64,000 bases of DNA from JACPPO01 sp965262505 (GCA_965262505.1 CBDHFM010000002.1:57523-121522), one strand, 5' to 3'; shown: positions 16,016 through 25,204, counted from the stretch's first letter. A program made the numbers and translations. Notes: generated from the letters alone by a model not told the origin.

Positions 16016-16199
16016 TCAGGCGGCCTGCAGTGCGTCGCGCTGCAGGTCCAGCGGCTGGGAGCCGTCCGCCTTCGAGACGCGGGCGTAGCCGATCAGCATG
16101 TATCGCAAACGGCCGTTTGCGACACACGGGCAAGGACGCCGTCAGACGGGCGCCGCCGTGTGTCGTATCCCGTGTCGGATTCTCTGTCTTGCAGACGTC
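16016..16199 (-). pseudogene. Serine resolvase start with its res-like region (fragment)
   Basis: From the ATG at 16099 leftward: MLIGYARVSKADGSQPLDLQ then RDALQAA and a stop, the first 27 residues of a Tn3-family serine resolvase including the catalytic Ser of ARVS. Upstream (16100-16199), the palindrome TCGCAAACGGCCGTTTGCGA and a second TGTCGTATCCCGTGTC-type subsite look like a res site. The rest of the resolvase is gone. The same module recurs at 43.5, 47.8/49.6 and 52.7 kb. The interval 15806-16015 has no gene. Confidence 0.65.
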
Positions 16200-16365
16200 G
16201 AGCGCGGGTGCCCGTGCCGTGTGCCAAACGCGCCTTACGAATTGCACGGTCGGATGGCCTCGGTGATCGCTTCACGGTTCAGTAGTTCACGCCCACCGCC
16301 ACACGCCAGGGCTTGCTGAGCCACCAGCGGGCCATGCGGGTCACCCGGAGGTATGCTCTTAAGAG

Positions 16366-17667
16366 ATGACGGCTGAAATTGCGATTCTAAACAGGCAGGC
16401 AGTTGCGCTCGCGGCCGACAGTGCTGTCACGCTCTCGGACGGAACCAGTCGAGCTCCGAAGATCTACAACACTGTCAACAAGCTATTCACGCTATCGAAA
16501 CACGAGCCGGTCGGCGTGATGATCTATGGCAGCGCGGAGCTGGGGGGCCTGCCGGTGGAAACCGCCGTCAAGGTCTTCCGAGATCAACTCGGGCAAGACG
16601 CTTTTGAGAGCTTGCAGGATTACGCAAATTCTTTCCTGGAATTCCTTGACACCAGCAGCGCTCTCTTGTTTCCGCAACGCAGTCAGGATCTGTTTGTTCA
16701 GCGCGGCTCCCTCCGCTTCTTGTCCAGAGTTAAACAAGACCTCGACCGTCGGGTGAAAGCCCGTATTAAGGGTGAGGGTGAAATCTCTGAGGGTGCTATC
16801 AAGGAAGAACTGACGGCTTTACTTCAGCAACATCGCCAGGCAGTCGAAGGAGAGAAGCTGCTTAGTTCTGCCGACCCCACTGACGTACAATCGGTGTCAG
16901 CAACGCATTCAGAGGTCATTGACGGCGCCACGAACCAAGTCTTTGAGCAAGCGCCGGTCAGTGACGGCCAGCGGGTTCTTCTAAGAGAACTGGTCTCGCG
17001 AACATTGCTCAACATTCGCTCGGTTGTATCCGATTGCGGAATGGTCTTCGCTGGGTTCGGCACGCACGATGTCTGCCCCATGCTCGTCCAGTACGACGTC
17101 CGAGGCGTCGTAGCCGGAAAGCCGCACCATCACTTCATTATGAGCATCGACGGGCACGAAAGGCACGGGATCTACCCTTTCGCGCAAACGGAGATGATTG
17201 CGACGTTCATTGAAGGTATCAGTCCCACGATCAAAGCGACAATCTACAATTCCATGCACCGAATATCAGAAGAGCTTCCCAATGCGATCATCGACGATAC
17301 AGAGGATGGCGGGATGCCGTCAGAGCAACGCGACAGTATCCGAGATGGACTTAAGGGAATCCTGCAATCTGCTGAAAAACAAATGAGGGAAACCCTGGAG
17401 GCTTACATAAAGAGCGAGCAGATTACCCCAGTGGTAGACACGGTAGTGTCCCTTCCGAAACACGAATTGGCCGAGATGGCGGAAACACTAGTGAACCTGA
17501 CCTCGTTTCGCCAGAGGGTGTCCCCCGATGCCGAGACCGTGGGTGGCCCAGTGGACGTTGCCATCATTTCCAGAGGAGATGGGTTTATCTGGATCAAGCG
17601 CAAGCACTACTTTCAAGCCGAACTAAACCACCAGTTTTTCAATAATTATTTCGAACCGAGGAAGTGA
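16366..17667 (+). CDS. Stand-alone proteasome-beta-like Ntn-hydrolase protein
   Basis: A 433-aa protein starting MTAEIAILNRQAVALAADSA. If Met is removed, Thr becomes residue 1 and the Asp of AADS is residue 17, exactly the Thr1/Asp17 spacing of proteasome beta and HslV. Lys31 (APKIYN) could stand in for Lys33, and VGVMIYGSAELGG matches the glycine-rich strand after it (AGGAAD in proteasomes). The protein is about twice HslV length, with long helical insertions (DLDRRVKARIKGEGEISEGA, ILQSAEKQMRETLEAYIKSE). The next gene follows directly. Function unknown; a peptidase in stress or defence is an inference. Confidence 0.6.
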   Translation: MTAEIAILNRQAVALAADSAVTLSDGTSRAPKIYNTVNKLFTLSKHEPVGVMIYGSAELGGLPVETAVKVFRDQLGQDAFESLQDYANSFLEFLDTSSALLFPQRSQDLFVQRGSLRFLSRVKQDLDRRVKARIKGEGEISEGAIKEELTALLQQHRQAVEGEKLLSSADPTDVQSVSATHSEVIDGATNQVFEQAPVSDGQRVLLRELVSRTLLNIRSVVSDCGMVFAGFGTHDVCPMLVQYDVRGVVAGKPHHHFIMSIDGHERHGIYPFAQTEMIATFIEGISPTIKATIYNSMHRISEELPNAIIDDTEDGGMPSEQRDSIRDGLKGILQSAEKQMRETLEAYIKSEQITPVVDTVVSLPKHELAEMAETLVNLTSFRQRVSPDAETVGGPVDVAIISRGDGFIWIKRKHYFQAELNHQFFNNYFEPRK

Positions 17668-17672
17668 CGCTG

Positions 17673-17945
17673 ATGGCCGACAAACGCAAAAATGAAACCG
17701 GTAAACTTGGCACAATGCGGTCATTTGAAGAGTACTGTGTCAAGGTTTTTCCAAACGAGACCGAGCGTCGCCGGTTTGATTCAGACGATCCTTCGGCGCT
17801 GGGGAAGGCTGTCTCCGATCGTGTCATCAGGAGCACGAGAGCGCTGCCTTCGCTGATTGCCGATCGTCGCGGGCGAGTCAACCGTGAAATCGTTGCCGCG
17901 ATCATACCTCAAACTGTACGTCGTCAAACTAATCTGGACCACTGA
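17673..17945 (+). CDS. Small partner of the proteasome-like protein
   Basis: A 90-aa protein MADKRKNETGKLGTMRSFEE, YCVKVFPNETERRRFDSDDP, ALPSLIADRRGRVNREIVAA. It is charged and probably helical. It starts 5 nt after the end of the Ntn-hydrolase gene (a GTG at 17664 overlapping that stop is an alternative), so the two are probably one operon. The 3' end overlaps the leftward ribbon-helix-helix gene and may be altered there. I recognise no family; it may be a substrate, adaptor or regulator. Confidence 0.55.
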   Translation: MADKRKNETGKLGTMRSFEEYCVKVFPNETERRRFDSDDPSALGKAVSDRVIRSTRALPSLIADRRGRVNREIVAAIIPQTVRRQTNLDH

Positions 17946-18202
17946 GGCTGTTTGGGAAGAGACACCTCCCGCCGTTGTGCCGCGTGACGCACACAGTCCA
18001 TCAAGTGCTTCTTCGAGAAGCCCTGGACGGTGGTGCGTTCTTCGACAGCCAGGAATCTGAGCTGCTGGGCCACCTCGTCATCAAAGTAGCCTCCGATGTG
18101 GCGTCGCGCCCTGCGTCCCGCAGTGGCTGATGTGGGCAGCGATGCGGATTTGGGTGTGGTCTTCAGAGCTGCGGCGAATTTGTTCTGGTGTTGGGAGCCG
18201 AG
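17924..18202 (-). pseudogene. Ribbon-helix-helix partition-type gene, frameshifted
   Basis: The frame reads SQHQNKFAAALKTTPKSASL, then RHIGGYFDDEVAQQLRFLAV, EERTTVQ, the characteristic start of plasmid RHH proteins that accompany ParA (NKFAAAL...HIGGYFDPEV). After TVQ the expected LLEEALDGLCASRG is found in a different frame, so a frameshift near 18010 destroys the C-terminus. The stretch 18242-18464 holds no recognisable gene. Confidence 0.55.
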
Positions 18203-18464
18203 TGTCCGTCGCGATCCGGGCCTCACGTCGCTCGACCACAATCCTCTCCACCTAGTGCCAGCGCAGCGGATCCTGCTGGTGCTGAAGACCTCGATCCATG
18301 CTCAACAGGACATCGAAACTCCCCTGAGCACGCCGAAGCAGCTCACGTCGTGCCCGACCAGCCTGCGGCCTGCACGGTGCTGACCTCGTGTCCCGTCAAC
18401 TCGGTGACGAGAGCAGGCGGCAGATTACGGCAGTGAAAGCTGGTCACGCGGGGGCAGACCTTGG

Positions 18465-18743
18465 CTACCCTTGCCTGTTGTACTGCGGGTTCGAACGCGC
18501 GATGATCCGCTTCTCGGCTGCCCTTGCCTCGCGGATGTTCGGCTTCTGCTCTATCTGGACCTTAGCTCCTGGAATCCGCGCGTCGTGAATGTGCTCCTGA
18601 ATTCGCTCCTGCACGCGACCCCGCTGCGCGACGCCGACGTAGTTGGTCGTGTTCCCTTCCGTCTTGATCCGATAGACGACCGGCTTGTTGTTCGGAAGCT
18701 TGGTGGCACCGTCTGCGTTGAACTGGACTATCTTTGTTGTCAC
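18465..18743 (-). CDS. GIY-YIG-like nuclease-fold protein
   Basis: A 92-aa protein: KPVVYRIKTEGNTTNYVGVA (a VYR...YVG variant of the GIY-YIG motif), RVQERIQEHIHD with a conserved Arg, and IREARAAEKRIIARSNPQYN containing the metal-binding Glu and the terminal Asn-rich N-P-x-YN. It is the minimal size for this fold and has no extra DNA-binding domain. Complete. Likely endonuclease or inactive relative; single gene on the minus strand. The 18744-19017 interval has no supportable gene. Confidence 0.65.
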   Translation of the reverse strand: MTTKIVQFNADGATKLPNNKPVVYRIKTEGNTTNYVGVAQRGRVQERIQEHIHDARIPGAKVQIEQKPNIREARAAEKRIIARSNPQYNRQG

Positions 18744-19017
18744 TTCTTCGTCTCCTCAGACTACTGGCACATGTTGAAAGGTATGGGGGATGTCGTCTTT
18801 AAGGGCTTCCAGTGCGCTGAGCGATGACTGCCAGCAATTTCATCGTTCGTGAGGACGAAATTGGCCCTGATTTTGAGGCTCGCGCGCGAAGATGTCAGAT
18901 CGCCGCCCCGGCGTACCAGGTCGAGCTGCGCAGTGCCGTGTTCGCCAGCCGGACCGTGCTGACAAAACTGGATCAAGAGTAGACGCGATGTCCTCACAGC
19001 GGAGACTGAGGCGCGCT

Positions 19018-21618
19018 TTAAACCGTTTCGAGCGGGCTCGACCTGGGTGGCTCATCTGGTGTCGAGGACTCTGAACGTCCAGTCGGTCCCTTCTTGCGTG
19101 ACGCGGCTGACCCCTTCTTGCGTGACGCGGCTGACCCCTTCTTGCGTGACGCGGCTGACCCCTTCTTGCGTGACGCGGCTGACCCCTCGGTGCCGGCGCT
19201 GAGAGCCGCTTCCTGAAGAGTGTCGGCCTGTGTCGTAAGTCGTCCTAGATATTGGACGCGTTCTAGTTCGTCAACAAATTTTACAAAATCAGAAATCGGC
19301 TTCGTTAGGGCCTCATCGATTCTGTAATCTCGGCGCAGACGATGCAGTTCCACTCGCACTTGGTCAGCCTCACTACTGTTGTCCAAGAAGGACTCCATGC
19401 TCTCAAGCAGAACGAGAACCTCCTCAGCCTTCGCGCTGACGGCATGATCCTGCAGGAACGTGTCTTTCGCCCTATTGATGAGGTCAGACACGCGGTCCGT
19501 CGTCATTTCACGCTCGGTGACTCGCTGCATTGACGCCAATCGACGAAATAGCAAAAGCATGTTCTTCTCAAATGTGGAAAGTGCCTCTGCAGGTACCTTG
19601 TCGTTGTCTGTCGGACGTGTGCTTATCACTGCAATCACTGAACGAGCAAAGCCAACCTTATCGACGTGAATACCTACATGTTCCTTGGCAACAGCAGAAG
19701 ACACCGCATTAAATGTAGACAACCCCTCCACACAGAATTCACGAATCGATTTCGTCGTGACCTTGCCCAGGGCATCAGCTGCTACAAGATCTAAGTCCTG
19801 CAGGTAGTGGGCTACTGCTCTCGAGCATATTTTAAGTGGAATTAGATCCTCCGTCTCGACAGGATCGCTCTCCGTTGGGCCCTTTGCGTCCACAACCTCT
19901 CCGATCTGGAGAATGTTCCTTGTCTCAAGAATCTGCTTTCCCCGCGCTCCTCCATTTCGTTCCAGCACCTTGCGAGCGTCGTTGCCGGCTTTGTCACTGT
20001 CCAGAAGAACGATGACCGCCGGCTTTTCAATATCCCTGCCGCGTGCGAGATAAACGAGGTACGGGACGTGCGACGCTCCGCCTGCGGGCACGAGAGTTAG
20101 ATGGTTTAGATCGAGGATTTCAATCTCGGCGCGCCCCCGCCCCCGCAGGAACGCCGCGCCACCAGCGAGCAGAATCTGATCGGCAAGTCCTTCGAGAACG
20201 AGATTGCAGTTTCCGATGAAGGTCGTTTCACCAACAAATGAGCCAAACGCAGAACGGAGAGGTTCGTAGTGATTTCTGGATGCATCTCGGACAACGCGAG
20301 TACCTTCTGTGCCGGCCCCCTTCTCAAGAACCCGAATCCGTTCGGCGTGATTCTTGTCAATAAGAAACGGCGAATGAGTGACGTAGATCAACTGGATCGG
20401 AAAGATTTTGTGGGGATCTGGCGAAGAAGTGAAGGCATCAAAAATCTTGAGCAGATCCTGCTGGCCCTGGTTAGAGAGATACGCATCGGGTTCATCCATA
20501 ACGAGGATCTCGCGCTGCGTTCCGGAGCGTTCATGCGCCAGGTACTGAATGTAATAGCTGAGGAAATAGCGAAGTCCACTGCTTCGCTCGGAGAAGGCGT
20601 ATTCCTTCTCAGTGCGGTCCCGTACCGTGAAAACAAGGTCATGATCTCGTGGCGCGACCAGGAGCCGGAATGTGCTGTCTTGAATCCACCAGTGTGGGAA
20701 ATTCAGCTGTGTTTGGAGGGCCTCGTTGATTTTAGCGATGATGCTGTTCGCGAAAGCGTCACGACCCTCTTGGAGCGCGGTAGATAGTTCGTTTAGCGCC
20801 TTAGCGTCAACTTGTGCAATTTTACGAATCAGGTCGAACGCCAAGTTCATCTCTGCGGTGCGCTTCATTAACTTGGCGCCGGAGTCTTCGGTTGACCCGG
20901 AAGGATGGATTAATGGGCCGAAGTCCAGGGCTAACGTTTCGGCAGATTGGGCAACCTTTTCTTTGGATTTAAACAATCCCTTGTGATTCCAGACGCCATC
21001 AAAAAGAAGGCTGCGTTGTTTTCGCGACAACATCGCGAGACCGTGGTCCTCCTTCTCGCCAGCGAGAAAGCGGATCGGAACACTTTGCGGAAGCGCGATA
21101 TTCTCCTGAAGACGAAACACCTTGGGTAACGCAGCTAGTAAGCTCGACGCGTCCTTTAACTTGTGCTCGCTATATCCCTTCGCGGTCTGGACATAGATCG
21201 TGAACTTTTCGCGTTCAGTCCGAAACAAATAGAACGTGTCCGAACCACTAATCTCAACACCAACTGTCCGAAGCGCCTCCTTGTCGAAATCTGTGAGGTC
21301 TGTCCATTGAAAGCCATAGTCAGGCCACCGCATATCTCCCATTTCGACTGAAAAAAACCTTGAATACCGGCAAAAATCGTCACGCTCGATGCCGGTCCCG
21401 GACAAGCCCTTTTCGATGGCCGTCAGGAGATGGGTTTTGCCGGACTCGTTCCCGCCGACTACCGTAGTGGTTCTTTCCTCGATTGACACCTTCACGTACG
21501 GGTACCAAAGATCGCCAACCTGCTCCCACGGATACCGCTTCGCGGATCGATTGAACTTTCTGAGGTAGTCAAAGTTGAAGGATTTATAGAAACGGATATA
21601 GGCGGCTTTTAGACGCAT
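19018..21618 (-). CDS. OLD-family ATPase/TOPRIM nuclease
   Basis: An 866-aa protein. Walker A GGNESGKT is at residues 55-62, the ABC signature-like SERSSGLRYFLSYY around 370 and Walker B ILVMDEPDAYLS follows. After that comes a TOPRIM region: NLVLEGLADQILL (catalytic Glu) and PAVIVLLDSDKAGND (DxD). This is the overcoming-lysogenization-defect type, related to GajA/OLD anti-phage nucleases. The C-terminus is helical and ends in four GSAASRKK repeats. GGAAG precedes the ATG by 7 nt; the frame extends 36 codons upstream without homology. No Gabija-like helicase partner is adjacent. Confidence 0.8.
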   Translation of the reverse strand: MRLKAAYIRFYKSFNFDYLRKFNRSAKRYPWEQVGDLWYPYVKVSIEERTTTVVGGNESGKTHLLTAIEKGLSGTGIERDDFCRYSRFFSVEMGDMRWPDYGFQWTDLTDFDKEALRTVGVEISGSDTFYLFRTEREKFTIYVQTAKGYSEHKLKDASSLLAALPKVFRLQENIALPQSVPIRFLAGEKEDHGLAMLSRKQRSLLFDGVWNHKGLFKSKEKVAQSAETLALDFGPLIHPSGSTEDSGAKLMKRTAEMNLAFDLIRKIAQVDAKALNELSTALQEGRDAFANSIIAKINEALQTQLNFPHWWIQDSTFRLLVAPRDHDLVFTVRDRTEKEYAFSERSSGLRYFLSYYIQYLAHERSGTQREILVMDEPDAYLSNQGQQDLLKIFDAFTSSPDPHKIFPIQLIYVTHSPFLIDKNHAERIRVLEKGAGTEGTRVVRDASRNHYEPLRSAFGSFVGETTFIGNCNLVLEGLADQILLAGGAAFLRGRGRAEIEILDLNHLTLVPAGGASHVPYLVYLARGRDIEKPAVIVLLDSDKAGNDARKVLERNGGARGKQILETRNILQIGEVVDAKGPTESDPVETEDLIPLKICSRAVAHYLQDLDLVAADALGKVTTKSIREFCVEGLSTFNAVSSAVAKEHVGIHVDKVGFARSVIAVISTRPTDNDKVPAEALSTFEKNMLLLFRRLASMQRVTEREMTTDRVSDLINRAKDTFLQDHAVSAKAEEVLVLLESMESFLDNSSEADQVRVELHRLRRDYRIDEALTKPISDFVKFVDELERVQYLGRLTTQADTLQEAALSAGTEGSAASRKKGSAASRKKGSAASRKKGSAASRKKGPTGRSESSTPDEPPRSSPLETV
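19086..19181. repeat. Four 24-bp tandem repeats in the OLD gene tail
   Basis: Four near-identical 24-bp units (CTTCTTGCGTGACGCGGCTG cores) encode GSAASRKK x4 at the extreme C-terminus of the OLD-type protein. The unit keeps the frame, so copy-number change would only lengthen or shorten a basic tail. Confidence 0.85.
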
Positions 21619-21678
21619 AGGTTCTTCCGCTGGAGCTACGGGGATGGTCCCACTAACTGTTAAATACTGGCACGGGGG

Positions 21679-22127
21679 GTCCTCACTGCTCGTGATACAC
21701 GAGTGGTAGGCAACCCGAGGCGACACGCCTCAGAGTAACGGAGCCTCCATGAAGAAGTCTCGCACAGTCCGTCCCGCCGGCTGGTGTCAAATCACCGCCC
21801 GAGCGTCGCCTGCCCCTCGTCGACCTGCTGGTCGATACCGAGGCGGAGCTGTTTGGGCTCGCGGCGCGGTCAGGGTTACAGGTCTTGGAAGCCGTGCTCG
21901 AAAACGATCGGGCCACGATCTGTGTCCCGCGGTACGCGCACCAGACCGACCGCGCGGCGTCCAGGGCTTGGCCGGTGGCCAGGGAGGTCATCCTCTGCGG
22001 GCGCAAGGTAGCAATCCGGCGCCCCCGGGTCCGCGCAGACCGCCATCAGGCCGCTGACAGTAAGGTCTCGACACGCATCCTTGCAGGGGGTTCTCCTGCA
22101 TCCATTCTGTCAGGAAGAACTCTATGA
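21679..22127 (+). pseudogene. IS256/Mutator-type transposase N-terminal remnant
   Basis: The + frame reads RRLPLVDLLVDTEAELFGLA, ARSGLQVLEAVLENDRATIC, VPRYAHQTDRAASRAWPVAR, EVILCGRKVAIRRPRVR: the N-terminal helix and zinc-less domain of Mutator-type transposases (GExxLGGRKVxxxRPRVR). The catalytic DDE part is missing and the frame is disrupted later. The left edge has CTCGTG-ATA-CACGAG (21690-21704), which also occurs at 52640-52660 and could be an element end. The region 22128-22566 has no gene. Confidence 0.55.
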
Positions 22128-22351
22128 CCCTGTTCAGGATATGTCTATCAATTCAAATCAGAATGCTATTCTGACGCATTAGTGCCCCATTCCTGACGTA
22201 AGGCTAAGGCATACATCAACCCGACACCTTACCTCTAGCCATTAACGGTCTGCTATTCCGGGTCCTGCTCGGTGGCACGGGAGAGCAGTTGCTCCAACTT
22301 TAAACCTAAGTACTACTTAAAACAGGAGGGGGAATGTGCCTAATTTTGGGC

Positions 22352-22480
22352 CTTGTGAAAACTGTGGGAATCCGTCTACGGATTTCCAAGGAGCTGTGGG
22401 AAGTTGGCGAGTTTGATGTTGGGGTTGAGTTCTCCTGCTTCATCGCCGACTTTCCACAGTCCCGGCAGTTTTTACAAGGT
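22352..22480. repeat. Inverted repeat preceding the second origin
   Basis: CCTTGTGAAAACTGTGGGA (22352-22370) pairs with the reverse complement of TCCCGGCAGTTTTTACAAGG (22461-22480), with 3-4 mismatches. Located ahead of the iterons, it may form part of the origin or control of rep. Confidence 0.4.
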
Positions 22481-22566
22481 TGGCGCAGCCAATACTGCCT
22501 TGTACATACTGAAAAGAAATATTGTACAGATACTGTACTCCTTTAGAGCCTATTAGGCTCAATAAG

Positions 22567-22676
22567 TTACAATGACTTTCGGGGGCTCATTCACGGACTT
22601 TCGGGGGCTTATTCACGAAAAAACCAGGACTTTCGGGGGCTCATTCACGTAACTTTCGGGGGTTTATTCACGTGGA
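22567..22676. repeat. Plasmid origin with 22-bp iterons (oriV candidate 4)
   Basis: Four direct repeats of 22 bp start at 22574, 22596, 22628 and 22651 with the core ACTTTCGGGGGCTCATTCAC (two variants). Start-to-start spacings are 22, 32 and 23 bp. They lie 55-150 bp upstream of the rep gene at 22730, the classical iteron-plasmid layout. This is the clearest origin in the window. Confidence 0.8.
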
Positions 22677-22729
22677 CGAATTTTATGCATTTGCAGGGGC
22701 TTAGAGGGTGGTAGCCTCTTACTAAAGCG

Positions 22730-23722
22730 ATGGCCACGAGTGAGAGCGACAAGCTGAAGCTGAAGCGATTTCAGAAGAACATGTTTCGTGTCGGCAAGGT
22801 CGTCAACATCGCTGAACGCATCGACCGCGCCGAACATTTTGAAGCCATCCGGACGGCCAGGGCCTTGGCCATCGCCGGTCTCCCAAAACGGCGGTGCCAA
22901 ACTCGCGACCTCTCTCGAACGCTCCGGGTTGGAGCCAATCTGTGGCTCCGAGTGACGTACACTGCCCAGGAAGGCCACGACCTTCCCTTTGGCGAAGACA
23001 GGTTTGTGCTCGCCGGGATTCAACACCTGGCGCTCGAGCAAGACTCCCCTACCGTTCTTTTTCCCCGGGTCGGCTCGTTGTTGAAGACGTTCGGGCTGAG
23101 CGAGGACGGCCGAACGGTGTCTCTCCTCAGGCAACGCTTCGCTCGTTTGGCGGGGCTCTCGGTGCGGCTGCTGTTTGGACGCTCAGAAGACGAGCTCGAG
23201 GAGCACGTTAACGTCGAGCAAATCTTCATCATCCGCAAATACGCCTTACCGACGCGGAAAGACCTTCAATCCGAGCACGCTGGCCAGCTGACCATTCCTG
23301 GCTCTCACCCTTACGGCGTGGTCTTGAGCGGCGATTTCTGGAACCACCTTTCAGAGTCAAGGAACCGGCTCTTGGTGCCTCTTGAGCTCCTGAAGCTCTA
23401 CGTCGACAAGCCCACAGGCTGGGATTATCTCTGCTTCTTGGCGGCGCGCTGTGGTGCGGCGAAGACCGCTTCGAAGGTGCCTCACGAGGCTCTGGTCTCG
23501 CTCTTTCGAGACACAGAACGGCAGGATGACCGAAATATCATCCGGAGCCTGCAGCGCTACCACAGCGAGATTATAAGAGCCACGGGTGGCCGTCTGAATG
23601 CAGAGCTCATCGAGGACGGGGCCTTTCCATCGTCCGGTGGTAGACCAAAGAAACGATGGGCGCTAATTGTTCGGCCGAGCCAGTCTCTCTTCGCTCGACC
23701 TCAAGACCTCATCGAGCTCTGA
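22730..23722 (+). CDS. Plasmid replication initiator protein
   Basis: A 330-aa protein beginning MATSESDKLKLKRFQKNMFR. Later it has ILGN-like IPGSHPYGVVLSGDFWNHLS, LLVPLELLKLYVDKPTGWDY, LCFLAARCGAAKTASKVPHE, a helix-rich pattern like winged-helix plasmid initiators. It is placed immediately downstream of four iterons. It is less similar to known RepA families than the 900-1889 gene, so the assignment rests partly on context. A terminator follows at 23746. It is followed by transposase remnants and a ParA operon in the opposite direction. Confidence 0.7.
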   Translation: MATSESDKLKLKRFQKNMFRVGKVVNIAERIDRAEHFEAIRTARALAIAGLPKRRCQTRDLSRTLRVGANLWLRVTYTAQEGHDLPFGEDRFVLAGIQHLALEQDSPTVLFPRVGSLLKTFGLSEDGRTVSLLRQRFARLAGLSVRLLFGRSEDELEEHVNVEQIFIIRKYALPTRKDLQSEHAGQLTIPGSHPYGVVLSGDFWNHLSESRNRLLVPLELLKLYVDKPTGWDYLCFLAARCGAAKTASKVPHEALVSLFRDTERQDDRNIIRSLQRYHSEIIRATGGRLNAELIEDGAFPSSGGRPKKRWALIVRPSQSLFARPQDLIEL

Positions 23723-23745
23723 TTGTCCTGAACGTCGCTGGCGTG

Positions 23746-23768
23746 AGAAGGGATTTATCCCTTTTCTG
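23746..23768 (+). terminator. Terminator downstream of rep
   Basis: AAGGGAT-tt-ATCCCTT with a short T-rich tail, 26 bp after the rep stop. Downstream (23850-23925) are two more small inverted repeats, AAGTGCC-AAATT-GGCACTT and GGCGTGTC-TG-GACACGCC, of unknown role. Confidence 0.6.
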
Positions 23769-23968
23769 ACCCTCTTCGTATTATTTGGCGACCGCGCGAT
23801 CTCAAGAACGTGTTCTGGTTAAGCTGTATTTCGTGTGGAGAACCGCGTTTCAGAAGTGCCAAATTGGCACTTCCAGAAGTGTAAATACGGCGTGTCTGGA
23901 CACGCCAGGATCGTCTCTAAGCCCGTGGTGTAAGAGCCGCGGTATCCGGGCGGGTAGGGCCGGGACGC

Positions 23969-24226
23969 TCAGGCTGTTACGGCTGGCAGCTTCTTGATGA
24001 GGTCATCATTGCTCATTGGAGTGATGGATTCCAGTGTCATGTATCTAGCTCTCTGGATCGCCCATTCGTCGTTCTGCTCGACGAGGATGGCGCCGATCAG
24101 GCGGGTGATGGCGTCCTCGTTGGGGAAGATGCCGACGACGTTGGTTCGGCGCTTGATCTTGCCATGGAGCCGTTCCAGCTGGTTGGTCGAGTGCAGCTTG
24201 GCCCGGTGCTCGCTGGGGAGGCTCAT
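23969..24226 (-). pseudogene. IS256-family transposase C-terminal fragment
   Basis: 85 residues LPSEHRAKLHSTNQLERLHG, KIKRRTNVVGIFPNEDAITR, LIGAILVEQNDEWAIQRARY: the C-terminus of IS256 transposases with the catalytic Glu region (NxLERLHGKIKRRTxVVGIFPN). The two catalytic Asp residues and the N-terminus are absent. Remnant only. Confidence 0.75.
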
Positions 24227-24279
24227 GTAACTGTGGATAGTTCGCCAGACGGTAAGATAATAAGAAAAGACTTATTGTC

Positions 24280-24570
24280 TTATTTCATCTTCCGTGGCGC
24301 TTTTACCAGGATACCGAACGTCTCTTCGACGGCCTGGAGGAGTAAATCACGCATCGAGCGTTTCTCTTGAGCAGCTCGTATCTTCAAGGCTTCGTGAACA
24401 GAAGCGGGTAAATCGTAGGTTGCCCGGACAACCCCTTCAGCAGGCAGACCCTTTTTCTTTCGGGCTTTGCCGTTGGCCGGCGCCGCGTCAGCGGCAGCGG
24501 TCTTGGCTCCACCAATAAACTCTGCGACATTGAGACCGGCTTTAGGCAGTCGCTGCGGTTCCTTCATCAT
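24280..24570 (-). CDS. Ribbon-helix-helix ParA partner
   Basis: A 96-aa protein starting MMKEPQRLPKAGLNVAEFIG, with a Lys/Ala linker (KARKKKGLPAEG) and then VVRATYDLPASVHEALKIRA, AQEKRSMRDLLLQAVEETFG, a clear ribbon-helix-helix motif. It overlaps the end of parA by about 29 bp, indicating translational coupling. Likely centromere binder and operon repressor of this partition locus. Confidence 0.7.
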   Translation of the reverse strand: MMKEPQRLPKAGLNVAEFIGGAKTAAADAAPANGKARKKKGLPAEGVVRATYDLPASVHEALKIRAAQEKRSMRDLLLQAVEETFGILVKAPRKMK

Positions 24571-25204
24571 AGATTCCTAGTTCGTGGGCTAATTGACAAA
24601 GTTCCTGGGCTGCCTTCCCGGACGGCTCCCACTCCCCTACTCCGAGGCCTTCTCCAACGGCTCGCGGCCAGGCCGTGCGGCTCTGGATGATCGCGGCCAT
24701 CAGGGAGACCTTTCTGGCGTCGAGATGTGTTCGGAGGCTCTGTAGAGCCTCCTTGGCGATGATGGTGGGGGTTGCTTGGTTTAAGACGACTCGAGCGTCG
24801 ACATCGCCGCTGGCGGAGAGCTCGTCGAGAACATCGAAGACATCATCCGCAGCCCAGGTGTCGAAGGCCGATGGCACCATGGGGACGAGGATGGTGTCAG
24901 CGGCCACGAGGGCGCTCCTGAAAACCGGCGCGTCTCGCCCTCCGACATCGATGAAGACGTAGTCGTAGGGCGCGGACAGCTCTGGCAATTGCTTATGGAG
25001 AATCGGTTGAGAGAGCTGGATGCCTGCGAATTTGGGCCGTGTGTCGTCCCTGGCGTTCAAAAACTGCAAGCTACTGGCCTGGGGGTCGGCATCAACCAAG
25101 AGAGCCTTGTGGCCTTTGGCTGTGGCGACAACGGCCAGGTTGACGGCCAGGGTCGACTTCCCTACCCCTCCTTTGGTGTTGGCGATGGCGTAGATGTGCG
25201 GCAT
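24542..25204 (-). CDS. parA: ParA-family partition ATPase
   Basis: A 220-aa protein MPHIYAIANTKGGVGKSTLA with deviant Walker A KGGVGKST, LLVDADPQASSLQFLNAR, and YDYVFIDVGGRDAPVFRSAL (Walker B). A small ParA without N-terminal HTH, paired with the overlapping RHH gene downstream. The start at 25204 was chosen by family alignment; upstream codons encode AT-rich noise. It is distinct from the ParAs at 229 and 12298, as expected if several plasmids have fused. Confidence 0.85.
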   Translation of the reverse strand: MPHIYAIANTKGGVGKSTLAVNLAVVATAKGHKALLVDADPQASSLQFLNARDDTRPKFAGIQLSQPILHKQLPELSAPYDYVFIDVGGRDAPVFRSALVAADTILVPMVPSAFDTWAADDVFDVLDELSASGDVDARVVLNQATPTIIAKEALQSLRTHLDARKVSLMAAIIQSRTAWPRAVGEGLGVGEWEPSGKAAQELCQLAHELGIYDEGTAATA

